Below are positions 56,993-64,000 of a stretch of 64,000 nt of DNA, piece after piece (the first letter of the stretch is position 1; the number at the start of each line of letters is the position of its first letter). The DNA lies in NCBI RefSeq assembly GCF_018598185.1, contig NZ_JAHESC010000020.1, positions 1 to 64,000 of the forward strand. Direction: 5' to 3'. The stretch comes from Dawidia soli. GTDB lineage: Bacteria; Bacteroidota; Bacteroidia; Cytophagales; Cyclobacteriaceae. The notes below the pieces were generated by a model. It searched no databases. It saw only the letters and a program-made list of their open reading frames with translations, and had not been told where the DNA came from. A program made the position numbers and the translations under genes.

Positions 56993-57746
56993 GTTTAACC
57001 TGAAGCGCGAAGTAAAGATCATCGCCGCGGTTGTCGTGGTCGGGATATTTATTGCCTTTACGGAACGCCGGCAGGGGGATATCGCCGTACGCGACATTAC
57101 GGTAAAGATCGAGAACGAACAGGAGAACCACTTCCTGGACGAAGCGGATGTGATGAAGCTCATGCAGCTGAACCTCGAGAACCTGCGGGGTACCGGTCTG
57201 AACGAAGTCAACCTGAAAGAGATCGAACAGCGCGTGAAGAGCGAGCCGTTTGTGAAAGAAGGTGAACTTTATAGCGATCTGAAGGGAAATATGGTCATTC
57301 GCGTGGAACTTCGCAGGCCCATTGCACGTATTGTCCGCAACGATGGGCCTGATGGCTATATCGCCGAAGACGGTACGATCATGCCGGTGTCGGAGAAGTT
57401 TACCTCCCGGGTGGTGCTGATCAGCGGCGGATTTGTGCGGCAATTACTGAAGCAAAAGAACGTTAACGATACAGAAGAGGGCAAGCAATTGATCGCGCTG
57501 ATCAATACGATCCGCGAAGACGAGTTTTGGAATGCCCAGATCGCTCAGCTCGACATGGACAGCAAGGCAAGCATCACGATGTACTCGCAGGTAGGCGATG
57601 AGCGCATCGAGTTCGGCCGGCCGGACAACCCGGAACTGAAGTTTAAGAAGCTGCGGGTCTTTTATAAAGAGATCCTGCCGCGCATGGGATGGAACAGGTA
57701 CGACCGGGTAAACCTGGAGTACGAGGGGCAGATCGTCGCGGAGTAA
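56982..57746 (+). CDS. ftsQ: FtsQ-like cell division protein
   Basis: The protein has 254 residues from the ATG at 56982 (MKFKFNLKREVKIIAAVVVV). It has a short cytoplasmic tail, a TM helix at about 11-27, then a POTRA-like domain (IENEQENHFLDEADVMKLM, EIEQRVKSEPFVKEGELYSD) and a beta domain. Conservation is weak, but topology, length and position between murC and ftsA are those of FtsQ/DivIB, which recruits the FtsLB complex to the septum. It overlaps murC by 11 nt. The frame is open farther upstream, but those codons lie in murC. Confidence 0.88.
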   Translation: MKFKFNLKREVKIIAAVVVVGIFIAFTERRQGDIAVRDITVKIENEQENHFLDEADVMKLMQLNLENLRGTGLNEVNLKEIEQRVKSEPFVKEGELYSDLKGNMVIRVELRRPIARIVRNDGPDGYIAEDGTIMPVSEKFTSRVVLISGGFVRQLLKQKNVNDTEEGKQLIALINTIREDEFWNAQIAQLDMDSKASITMYSQVGDERIEFGRPDNPELKFKKLRVFYKEILPRMGWNRYDRVNLEYEGQIVAE

Positions 57747-57788
57747 TAAAAAAGAACAACACAACCACTATAATAAAGATTTACTACC

Positions 57789-59096
57789 ATGGAACACGAG
57801 AAAATAGTCGTCGGACTGGACATAGGCACAACCAAGATCTGTGCGATTGTCGGTCGTAAGAATGAATTCGGGAAGCTGGAAGTCCTCGGTATGGGCAAGG
57901 CTGAGTCGGAGGGCGTGGTGAAGGGGATCGTATTCAACATCGACAAGACCGTGCATGCGATCGAAAAGGCGATCCGCGACGCCGGTGATCAGGCCGGTAT
58001 CGACATCGGTGTGGTGAACGTGGGTATTGCCGGTCAGCATATCCGCAGCTTTATCCAACATGGTGGTATTACCCGTTCTTCCAAAGAAGACGAGATCACG
58101 ATCGACGACGTGGAGCGTCTGACGCAGGATATGTATCGCATGGTGGTGCCTCCGGGCAGCCAGATCATCCACGTCATGCCGCAGGATTATATGGTAGACT
58201 ATGAAGACGGCATCAAGGAGCCGGTGGGTATGTCGGGTGTACGCCTGGAGGCGGACTTCCACATTATTACCGCCCAAACCAACGCCATCAACAATATCAA
58301 CAAGTGCGTACGCCGTAAGGGGCTGGAGATCGAAGACCTGATCCTGGAGCCGCTGGCGTCCAGCCTGGCCGTGCTGAACGACGAGGAGAAGGAAGCCGGT
58401 GTCTGCCTGATCGACATCGGTGGTGGTACGACGGATATCGCGATCTTTTACGACAACATCATCCGTCACACGGCGGTGATTCCGTTCGGTGGTAACATCA
58501 TTACCAACGACATCAAGCAGGGGCTGATGGTACTGCCGCAGCAGGCGGAGCAACTGAAGACCCGTTTCGGTAAGGCGATCGCCGAAGAGGCAAGCCCGAA
58601 CGAGATCGTGTCGATCCCCGGTATCCGCAACCGTGCGGCCAAGGAGATCTCTGTGAAGAACCTGTCGAACATCATCCAGGCCCGCATGGAGGAGATCATC
58701 GAGATGGCGCACGCCGAGATCATCGCGTCGGGATTTGAGAACCGGCTGGCGGGTGGTATCGTGATCACCGGCGGCGGTTCGCAACTGGCCAACCTGAAAC
58801 AACTGGTGGAGTATATGACGGGTATGGATACCCGTATAGGTTACCCGAACGAGCACCTGGGCAAGACCAAGATCGAGGCTGTGAAGAGCCCGATGTATGC
58901 GACGGCCGTAGGGCTGGTGTTATCGGGGTTCCGTTCGCTGGACGAGCGGGAAGCGCGCTACAAGGAAGCTCGCGAGGTGGTGAGAGTAGCCCCCAAAGCG
59001 AAGAAGCCCGTCGCATCGAGGAATTTCTTCAACGACATCTTGAACAAAACCAAGAGCCTGTTGATCGATGACCTGGACGGTAAGAACGAATATTAA
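57789..59096 (+). CDS. ftsA: Cell division protein FtsA
   Basis: This 435-residue actin-like ATPase tethers FtsZ to the membrane. ATP-site motifs are VVGLDIGTTKICAIVGRKNE at the start, CLIDIGGGTTDIAIFYDN near 205, and GGIVITGGGSQLANLKQLVE near 325. The 1C domain lies near 85-165. The C-terminus contains a Lys/Arg-rich linker (VRVAPKAKKPVASRNFFN) and an amphipathic helix (FFNDILNKTKSLLIDDL), the membrane anchor. It is followed by a 95-nt gap holding a separate ftsZ promoter. Confidence 0.97.
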   Translation: MEHEKIVVGLDIGTTKICAIVGRKNEFGKLEVLGMGKAESEGVVKGIVFNIDKTVHAIEKAIRDAGDQAGIDIGVVNVGIAGQHIRSFIQHGGITRSSKEDEITIDDVERLTQDMYRMVVPPGSQIIHVMPQDYMVDYEDGIKEPVGMSGVRLEADFHIITAQTNAINNINKCVRRKGLEIEDLILEPLASSLAVLNDEEKEAGVCLIDIGGGTTDIAIFYDNIIRHTAVIPFGGNIITNDIKQGLMVLPQQAEQLKTRFGKAIAEEASPNEIVSIPGIRNRAAKEISVKNLSNIIQARMEEIIEMAHAEIIASGFENRLAGGIVITGGGSQLANLKQLVEYMTGMDTRIGYPNEHLGKTKIEAVKSPMYATAVGLVLSGFRSLDEREARYKEAREVVRVAPKAKKPVASRNFFNDILNKTKSLLIDDLDGKNEY

Positions 59097-59120
59097 ATAC
59101 AGGGAACTGGCAGAAGAGTA

Positions 59121-59151
59121 TTGGGACTTGAGATTCGGAACGATATTTTTG
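59121..59151 (+). promoter_or_regulatory. ftsZ: Internal promoter for ftsZ
   Basis: TTG (59121-59123), 20 nt, TATTTTTG (59144-59151) matches the Bacteroidota promoter consensus. It lies in the ftsA-ftsZ gap, with a predicted start near 59158 and a leader of about 34 nt. It would give ftsZ extra transcription over the cluster promoter. Confidence 0.65.
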
Positions 59152-59191
59152 CCGGTCACAAAAAAAGCAACAACCACTAAAAGTAATAAAC

Positions 59192-60799
59192 ATGTTCGAA
59201 ACAGGATCCTACAAATTTGATGTTCCGAAGAACAGCCCGACGCGGTCGATCATCAAGGTGATCGGTGTGGGTGGCGGCGGAAGCAATGCTGTAAACCACA
59301 TGTACAAGCAAGGCATCAAAGATGTCGAGTTTGTCGTCTGCAATACCGACGCCCAGGCGCTGAACCTGAGCCCGGTACCGAACAAGCTGCAGATCGGCCT
59401 CAACCTCACGGAAGGGCTGGGCTGCGGTGCGAACCCCGAAGTAGGGAAGAACGCTGCGCTCGAAAGCAAAGAGCACATTCGCGAGATGCTGACAGGAACC
59501 AAAATGGTTTTCGTCACCGCCGGTATGGGGGGTGGTACGGGAACCGGCGCGGCGCCCGTCATTGCCAAGATCGCCAAGGATATGGACATCCTGACGGTCG
59601 GCATCATTACCTCGCCGTTCTCATTCGAAGGAAAGAAAAAAATGGCACAGGCCGAGCTGGGTATCGAAGCCTTGCGTCAAAGCTGTGATACAGTACTGGT
59701 CATACTGAACGACAAGCTGCGCGAGATCTACGGTAACCTCTCGATCAACCAGGCCTTTGCCCAGGCCGATAACGTATTGACTACCGGTGCCAAAGGCATC
59801 GCCGAGATCATCACCCTGGCCGGCTACGTGAACGTAGACTTCCAGGATGTGCGCACCGTGATGCTGAACGCCGGTGCCGCCGTCATGGGTTCTGCCGAAA
59901 CCCGCGGCGACGACCGCGCCAAGAAGGCGGCCGAAGGTGCCCTGGCCTCGCCGTTGCTGGACAGCCGCGATATCATGGGAGCGAAGAAAATCCTCCTGTC
60001 GATCATCTCGGGTGTGGAAGCCGAGCTGCAGATGGACGAGCTCACCGAAATCACCGAATATATCCAGGAGCAGGCCGGCGAAGAAGCCGAAATGATCTTC
60101 GGCCACGGTGTGGACCCCGACCTGGGTGACCGCATCCGCGTAACGGTGATCGCGACGGGTTTTAACCACGAGTCGCCGAAGGTAGGCATGGCCGTTCCTG
60201 CCGCGAAGAAGGTAGAAGACGCGAAGAAAGTGCACGACCTGGATCGCAGCACAGAACGCCAACAAGGTTGGTTGTTTAACGGCAACGGTGCCCAAACGCA
60301 CAGCGACAACTCGGTGAACGAACGCAACTTTGAAGTAAAGGCCAAACAAGAGGTCAAGCCCGAGCGTCCGGAAGAGAACCGTCCGCCCGAGCGTGAGTTT
60401 ACCTTTACCGGCCCGTTCAATAACAATAAGCAAGAGCCCACCGTGCGTCATGACGACGAGGGGGACGAAGGCCTGTTTCGCGACGACGAGTTTGACGACG
60501 TCTCAGTAAAGTATGGCGACCAGATCATCAACGACGACGGTATGATGGAGCTGCGCAATACCAAGCAGCGCCTGCAGCAGCAAGCGCGCGAGCGTCAGGA
60601 CAAGCTCAAGCAAGTGCGCAAGAGCGAAATGACCAAGGAAGAGTTCAACGAAAAGTGGGCATTGCCCGCCTACCTGCGTCGCGGTGTAAAGATGCAGGAC
60701 GTGCCGCACTCTTCTGAGCCGTTCATTTCAAAGTATAACCTGAATGATGACAACAGCATTCTGGGTAACAATAAGTTTTTACATGACAATGTAGATTAA
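59192..60799 (+). CDS. ftsZ: Cell division GTPase FtsZ
   Basis: This 535-residue tubulin homologue forms the division ring. The GTP-binding motif is TAGMGGGTGTGAAPVIAK near 110-125, with VIGVGGGGSNAVNHM near 28-42, and the synergy (T7) loop NVDFQDVRTVM near 210-220 that completes the active site of the next subunit. A long acidic linker follows from about 330. The motif PAYLRRGVKM near the end resembles the conserved tail peptide that binds FtsA, but about 33 more residues follow (starting QDVPHSSEPFISKYNL), as in other Bacteroidota. It is the last gene of the cluster. Confidence 0.98.
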   Translation: MFETGSYKFDVPKNSPTRSIIKVIGVGGGGSNAVNHMYKQGIKDVEFVVCNTDAQALNLSPVPNKLQIGLNLTEGLGCGANPEVGKNAALESKEHIREMLTGTKMVFVTAGMGGGTGTGAAPVIAKIAKDMDILTVGIITSPFSFEGKKKMAQAELGIEALRQSCDTVLVILNDKLREIYGNLSINQAFAQADNVLTTGAKGIAEIITLAGYVNVDFQDVRTVMLNAGAAVMGSAETRGDDRAKKAAEGALASPLLDSRDIMGAKKILLSIISGVEAELQMDELTEITEYIQEQAGEEAEMIFGHGVDPDLGDRIRVTVIATGFNHESPKVGMAVPAAKKVEDAKKVHDLDRSTERQQGWLFNGNGAQTHSDNSVNERNFEVKAKQEVKPERPEENRPPEREFTFTGPFNNNKQEPTVRHDDEGDEGLFRDDEFDDVSVKYGDQIINDDGMMELRNTKQRLQQQARERQDKLKQVRKSEMTKEEFNEKWALPAYLRRGVKMQDVPHSSEPFISKYNLNDDNSILGNNKFLHDNVD

Positions 60800-60805
60800 C
60801 AAACG

Positions 60806-60825
60806 CTGCAGGCACTTGCCTGTAG
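60806..60825. repeat. Small hairpin after ftsZ
   Basis: CTGCAGGC pairs with GCCTGTAG (8 bp, one G-T pair) around a 4-nt loop, 7 nt after the stop codon. No T-run follows; it may protect the mRNA end. Confidence 0.4.
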
Positions 60826-60985
60826 AGAAAGATATGGCATTCCGGCGCGACAGGTCATTTACTCCATTCGTAGTGGTTGTTGGTGGTAAATATTTTTTGC
60901 CGGCACCGGATGCCAATTTTTTAACTGTAGAATAGCGCGCACTTTTTGTCTGCAGCTTTTTATTCAGCAGATGCGCGCAAGGCAG

Positions 60986-61020
60986 TGCCGGACGTTGACC
61001 ACGTCCGGCATTTGTTTTTT
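60986..61020 (+). terminator. Rho-independent terminator of the dcw cluster
   Basis: TGCCGGACGT (60986-60995) pairs perfectly with ACGTCCGGCA (61001-61010) around a 5-nt loop, followed by TTTGTTTTTT. It lies 186 nt after ftsZ and just before the end of the convergent nth gene. Confidence 0.85.
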
Positions 61021-61026
61021 AGCCGT

Positions 61027-61662
61027 TTAGTCGCGCAGGTCTTTGCGCATGTATTTGGAACAGATAGGGCACTCCGTCCAGCGATGGCCGCGGGCCGGGC
61101 AGAACTTTCGCCCGAAGTAGATGATCTGCAGGTGAGCTTTGTTCCACTTCTCCTGGGGGATGAGCCGTTTCAGATCGTGCTCGGTTTGCTCGACACTTTT
61201 GCCATTGGTCAGGCCCCACCGGTAGGCCAGGCGATGGATGTGCGTATCGACCGGGAAGGCCGGCAGCCCGAACCATTGGGTCATGACCACGGACGCTGTT
61301 TTGTGTCCTACGGCCGGCAATGCTTCGAGCGCTTCAAAGGTGCCCGGCACTTCGCCGTCGTACTGGTCGATCAGGATCTGCGAAAGGCCGTGAATACCTT
61401 TTGACTTCATGGGCGACAGGCCGCACGGTTTAATGATCTCGCGGATCTCCTCCACGCTCATCTTCACCATGTCGTATGGGTTGTCGGCCTGCTTAAAGAG
61501 GGCGGGCGTAGTTTTGTTTACCCGCTCGTCGGTACACTGTGCCGAGAGCAACACCGAGACGAGCAGGGTATAGGCGTCTTTGTGATGCAGGGGGATTTCG
61601 GGGTTGGGAAAATGATGTTCGAGTATGGCGAGTATATCCGCCACTTTTTCGGCTTTGGTCAT
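61027..61662 (-). CDS. nth: Endonuclease III (DNA glycosylase/AP lyase)
   Basis: This 211-residue base-excision repair enzyme removes oxidised pyrimidines. The helix-hairpin-helix with the catalytic Lys is LEALPAVGHKTASVVM and the catalytic Asp is in FPVDTHIHRLAYRWGL. The start region and SAQCTDERVNKTTPALF match the family. The 3' region normally carries a C-x6-C-x2-C-x5-C [4Fe-4S] ligand set; here I see only FCPARGHRWTECPICSKYM, three cysteines with changed spacing and no fourth. The cluster may be absent or altered. It is transcribed toward the ftsZ terminator and starts 12 nt after the stop of the muramidase gene. Confidence 0.94.
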   Translation of the reverse strand: MTKAEKVADILAILEHHFPNPEIPLHHKDAYTLLVSVLLSAQCTDERVNKTTPALFKQADNPYDMVKMSVEEIREIIKPCGLSPMKSKGIHGLSQILIDQYDGEVPGTFEALEALPAVGHKTASVVMTQWFGLPAFPVDTHIHRLAYRWGLTNGKSVEQTEHDLKRLIPQEKWNKAHLQIIYFGRKFCPARGHRWTECPICSKYMRKDLRD

Positions 61663-61674
61663 GGAACGATACGA

Positions 61675-62925
61675 TCAGGGATACAGCAGGTACTTCTTGC
61701 GTTTTTCTTTGAAAGCATCCAGGCCGGGTTGCCAGCTGGCGCGGATCTGCTCTTCGGTCATCCCGGCTTTGATCTGTTGCTGCAGCTCTTCCGTGCCGGC
61801 CAGCACGTTAAAAGATTTGATAAAGAACTTCTCTTTATGAGGATACAGTTTATAGATCTTCAGCAGGTATTGCAGGTCCACCTTACGGGCTACCGGCACC
61901 TGCCGCAGGTCCATGCCGTAGCAGGTCTCATTCTTGTGCGGTGGCTCGACCGACATGCCCTTGATCACTACCGGGGTGAACCGGAATGTCATGTTGGGTA
62001 CGTCTTTCAGCGCCGGGCTGCCCAGTATGTTAAAGGGCATCTGCGTGCCACGGCCCAGGCTGATGTCGGTACCTTCAAAGAGGCAGATCGAGGGGTACAG
62101 GCGTATGGCCTGGTCGTTCGGCAGGTTGGGAGAAGGCTTGACCGGCAGCGAGTAGTCGTCGGTATGTTTCCAGTTCAGGAGCGGCACCACTTCGAAGTCG
62201 CATTTGCGCTGGCCGTCGAGCCAGCCTTCGCCGTTGATCATGCCGGCCATTTCGCCCAGCGTCATGCCGTGGGTGAAGGGAATGGGGTGCATGGCCAGGA
62301 AGGACTTGAACTCGGGCTTGCGTACAGGGCCATCGACATAGCTGCCGTTGGGGTTGGGCCGGTCGAGGATGATGAGGTGTTTGTTGTTTTCGGCGCAGGC
62401 CTCCATAAGGTAATGCAGCGTGCTGATATAGGTATAGAAGCGGGCGCCGACGTCCTGGATGTCAAAGATAACGATGTCGATATCGGCCAGCTGCCGGGGT
62501 GTGGGCTTACGGTTTTTGCCGTAGAGCGATACGACCAGCACGCCGGTTTGGTGATCGATGCTGTCGTTCACATGCTCGCCATCGGCGGCGTTGCCGCGAA
62601 AACCGTGCTCGGGCCCAAAGATCTTGACCAGGTTGACGCCCCGGCTTTTGAGGGTATCGGCCAGGTGGGTTTTGTTCACCAGGGCGGTGTTGTTGACGAC
62701 CAGGGCCACGCGCTTGCCGGCCAGTTTGGGCAGCAATACGTCGAGCCGGGCCGCGCCGACAACCACGTCCGGAGGCGGGGCAGGGGCCTGGGTTGCGACC
62801 GGCGGAGGTTCCGTTGCCGGTGTACGGGGGCCGGCGTGGCACCGGACCAGGGCCAGCAGGCAGAGGGCTAACAGCCCGGGTTGGAGCAAAAGAGCGGTTC
62901 GGATGGCTGTAGTACGTACTTTCAT
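61675..62925 (-). CDS. namZ: Exo-beta-N-acetylmuramidase NamZ-like lipoprotein (DUF1343)
   Basis: This 416-residue protein has a lipoprotein-type signal (LLALCLLALVRC) followed by a Pro/Ala-rich linker. The catalytic DUF1343/GH171 region starts near residue 60: VALVVNNTALVNKTHLADTL, KIFGPEHGFRGNAADGEHVN, DIQDVGARFYTYISTLHYLM and ILDRPNPNG, all strongly conserved in the family. NamZ proteins release MurNAc from the non-reducing ends of peptidoglycan fragments, feeding wall recycling. The stop is 12 nt before nth, so the two probably share a transcript. It is divergent from the LolE-like gene. Confidence 0.93.
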   Translation of the reverse strand: MKVRTTAIRTALLLQPGLLALCLLALVRCHAGPRTPATEPPPVATQAPAPPPDVVVGAARLDVLLPKLAGKRVALVVNNTALVNKTHLADTLKSRGVNLVKIFGPEHGFRGNAADGEHVNDSIDHQTGVLVVSLYGKNRKPTPRQLADIDIVIFDIQDVGARFYTYISTLHYLMEACAENNKHLIILDRPNPNGSYVDGPVRKPEFKSFLAMHPIPFTHGMTLGEMAGMINGEGWLDGQRKCDFEVVPLLNWKHTDDYSLPVKPSPNLPNDQAIRLYPSICLFEGTDISLGRGTQMPFNILGSPALKDVPNMTFRFTPVVIKGMSVEPPHKNETCYGMDLRQVPVARKVDLQYLLKIYKLYPHKEKFFIKSFNVLAGTEELQQQIKAGMTEEQIRASWQPGLDAFKEKRKKYLLYP

Positions 62926-63017
62926 AAGAACGGGCGGTTGTTTTGCGGACAGTTGATTATGGACCGTTCAAGTCCTACTTTTACGACCATATTTAGCTGA
63001 AAAGGTAATAATTAGGC

Positions 63018-64000
63018 TTGAACCTTTCGTATTTCATATCTAAAAGAATCAGCCGGGAGCAGCGGTCGGGTTTTGCCTCGACGATCCACAAGATCGCCAT
63101 TGTCAGCATCGGCATTGGGCTGGGTGCTGCCATCGTCTCGTTCCTGATCATGAAGGGGTTTCAGGAAACCATCCAGAATAAAATATACGGCTTCAACGGC
63201 CACTTGCTCATCACCAAGCTTACCCCCAGCAACTCCGTGGATGAAGAGCCGATGGATTTTCACATCGACGCGTATGATCATCCCGAGCAATATCCCTATA
63301 TCCGCCACATGCAGGAGTATGCACACAAGACCGGGTTGGTAAAGACCGAGGATGAAGTGTTGGGGGTCGTGTTTAAAGGTGTCGGCAAAAGCTTTGATCA
63401 AAAGGCCTTTCGCGAAAACCTGGTGGCGGGTGAGTTCATCGACTTTCCAGACTCCAGTCATTCCAACCAGGTAGTGATCAGCCAGATCATCGCCGACAAG
63501 TTACGGGCGAAGGTCGGCGATTTTATAATTGTACACTTTTTCCAAAACCCGCCACGCTTTCGCAAGCTGAAGATCGCCGGTATTTATGAGACAAATCTGT
63601 CGGAGTATTTTGACAGCAAAGTAATTCTGGGTGATATTCGCCTGATCGCCCGGTTGAACGATTGGGCTGAGGGCGTCAGCGGTGGGCTGGAAGTGTTCGT
63701 GTATGATCCGGAGCATGCGGAAGAAGCGCGCGAGGTGCTGGCGGAGTCGACCGATTTTGATATGCGTATAGACCTGATCAGCGAGCGCTATCAACAGGTG
63801 TTTGAATGGTTGGGGCTTGTAAACCGACAGGTGGTAATTTTGTTATGCATTATACTCACCGTGGTATGTGTAAACATGATTTCGATCGTGTTGATTTTGG
63901 TGATGGAGCGTACACAAATGATAGGTATGTTGAAAGCGTTGGGAGGTAACGATCGCCTGGTACGATCGATTTTTATATACCAGGGTTTCAGTCTTGTAAT
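63018..64000 (+). CDS. LolE/LolC-like FtsX-family ABC permease, partial (3' end outside window)
   Basis: An open frame with no stop runs from a TTG start at 63018 to the right edge (327 full codons). Translation begins (M)NLSYFISKRISREQRSGF, the usual opening of Bacteroidota LolE-like permeases, which supports the rare TTG start. TM1 lies at about 24-46 (IAIVSIGIGLGAAIVSFLIM), then a periplasmic domain (VVFKGVGKSFDQKAFRENLV, VVISQIIADKLRAKVGDFII), and TM2 near 275-298, followed by ERTQMIGMLKALGGNDRLVR, the FtsX coupling motif. Such proteins work with a LolD-type ATPase to extract lipoproteins from the inner membrane. The third and fourth TM helices are beyond the window. Confidence 0.9.
   Translation, partial: MNLSYFISKRISREQRSGFASTIHKIAIVSIGIGLGAAIVSFLIMKGFQETIQNKIYGFNGHLLITKLTPSNSVDEEPMDFHIDAYDHPEQYPYIRHMQEYAHKTGLVKTEDEVLGVVFKGVGKSFDQKAFRENLVAGEFIDFPDSSHSNQVVISQIIADKLRAKVGDFIIVHFFQNPPRFRKLKIAGIYETNLSEYFDSKVILGDIRLIARLNDWAEGVSGGLEVFVYDPEHAEEAREVLAESTDFDMRIDLISERYQQVFEWLGLVNRQVVILLCIILTVVCVNMISIVLILVMERTQMIGMLKALGGNDRLVRSIFIYQGFSLV

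Noticed and set aside
45199-60799. The dcw cluster as a novel system
   Set aside because: Gene order and all motifs match known Bacteroidota clusters. Only the control regions are noteworthy.
61582-62871. Long plus-strand open frame of 429 codons
   Set aside because: It is antisense to the NamZ-like gene, has no recognisable domain, and arises from the GC-rich codon pattern.
1-64000. CRISPR arrays, tRNA, rRNA or prophage genes
   Set aside because: I looked for regular spaced repeats, cloverleaf-like sequences and phage structural motifs and saw none, though a short tRNA could be missed by eye.

Overview
The window comes from a Bacteroidota chromosome, most likely a GC-rich member of the Cytophagales. 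The evidence is a SusC/SusD pair beside a FecR anti-sigma factor and an ECF sigma factor, several FtsX-type ABC permeases, LytS/LytTR and NtrY/NtrC-like two-component pairs, promoters of the Bacteroidota type (TTG, 19-20 nt, TAnnTTTG), and a Bacteroidota-style dcw cluster without murF or ddl. I saw no tRNA, rRNA, CRISPR array, intact insertion sequence or prophage gene.

Layout. Positions 1-546 hold the start of a GAF-domain sensor that runs off the left edge. Positions 666-10983 are a nutrient-uptake locus: sigma factor, FecR, SusC, SusD and a large FG-GAP/UnbV lipoprotein. Positions 10910-13736 hold a Crp/Fnr regulator, an OsmC protein, the broken 3' ends of two lost genes and a pair of lipoproteins. 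Positions 13756-22285 hold a class A penicillin-binding protein, two FtsX-type permeases and a Tat-exported threonine-aldolase-like enzyme. Positions 22430-29060 are stress and accessory genes: ArsR, two SRPBCC proteins, a metallo-beta-lactamase-fold protein, a second OsmC protein, a cupin anti-sigma-like protein, a universal stress protein and a YegD-like Hsp70.

Positions 29285-32008 form a signalling operon: lipoprotein, membrane protein, a histidine kinase that has lost its key residues, and an intact LuxR-type response regulator. Positions 32390-44306 hold an amino-acid permease, a retropepsin-like lipoprotein, three further two-component pairs (LytS/LytTR, NtrY/NtrC-like, OmpR/CusS-like) and a sigma-54-linked FtsX permease. 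Positions 44483-44791 encode a small secreted repeat protein.

Positions 45199-60799 are the complete division and wall cluster, mraZ-rsmH-ftsL-ftsI-murE-mraY-murD-ftsW-murG-murC-ftsQ-ftsA-ftsZ, closed by a strong terminator. After it come nth, a NamZ-type exo-muramidase and the start of a LolE-like permease cut by the right edge.

How it fits together. Envelope biology dominates: precursor synthesis and septation (dcw), wall polymerisation (PBP1A), wall-fragment recycling (NamZ), lipoprotein or envelope transport (FtsX/LolE permeases), outer-membrane uptake (SusCD) and several envelope-sensing regulators. The most informative new material is regulatory. Several regulator genes sit beside repeated DNA motifs with the geometry expected for their own family: MraZ boxes, LytTR 9-bp direct repeats, OmpR-type 11-bp-phased repeats, and a sigma-54 promoter with an upstream dyad beside the NtrC-type gene. 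I found no complete, clearly undescribed system. The best candidate is the 29285-32008 operon with its pseudo-histidine kinase.
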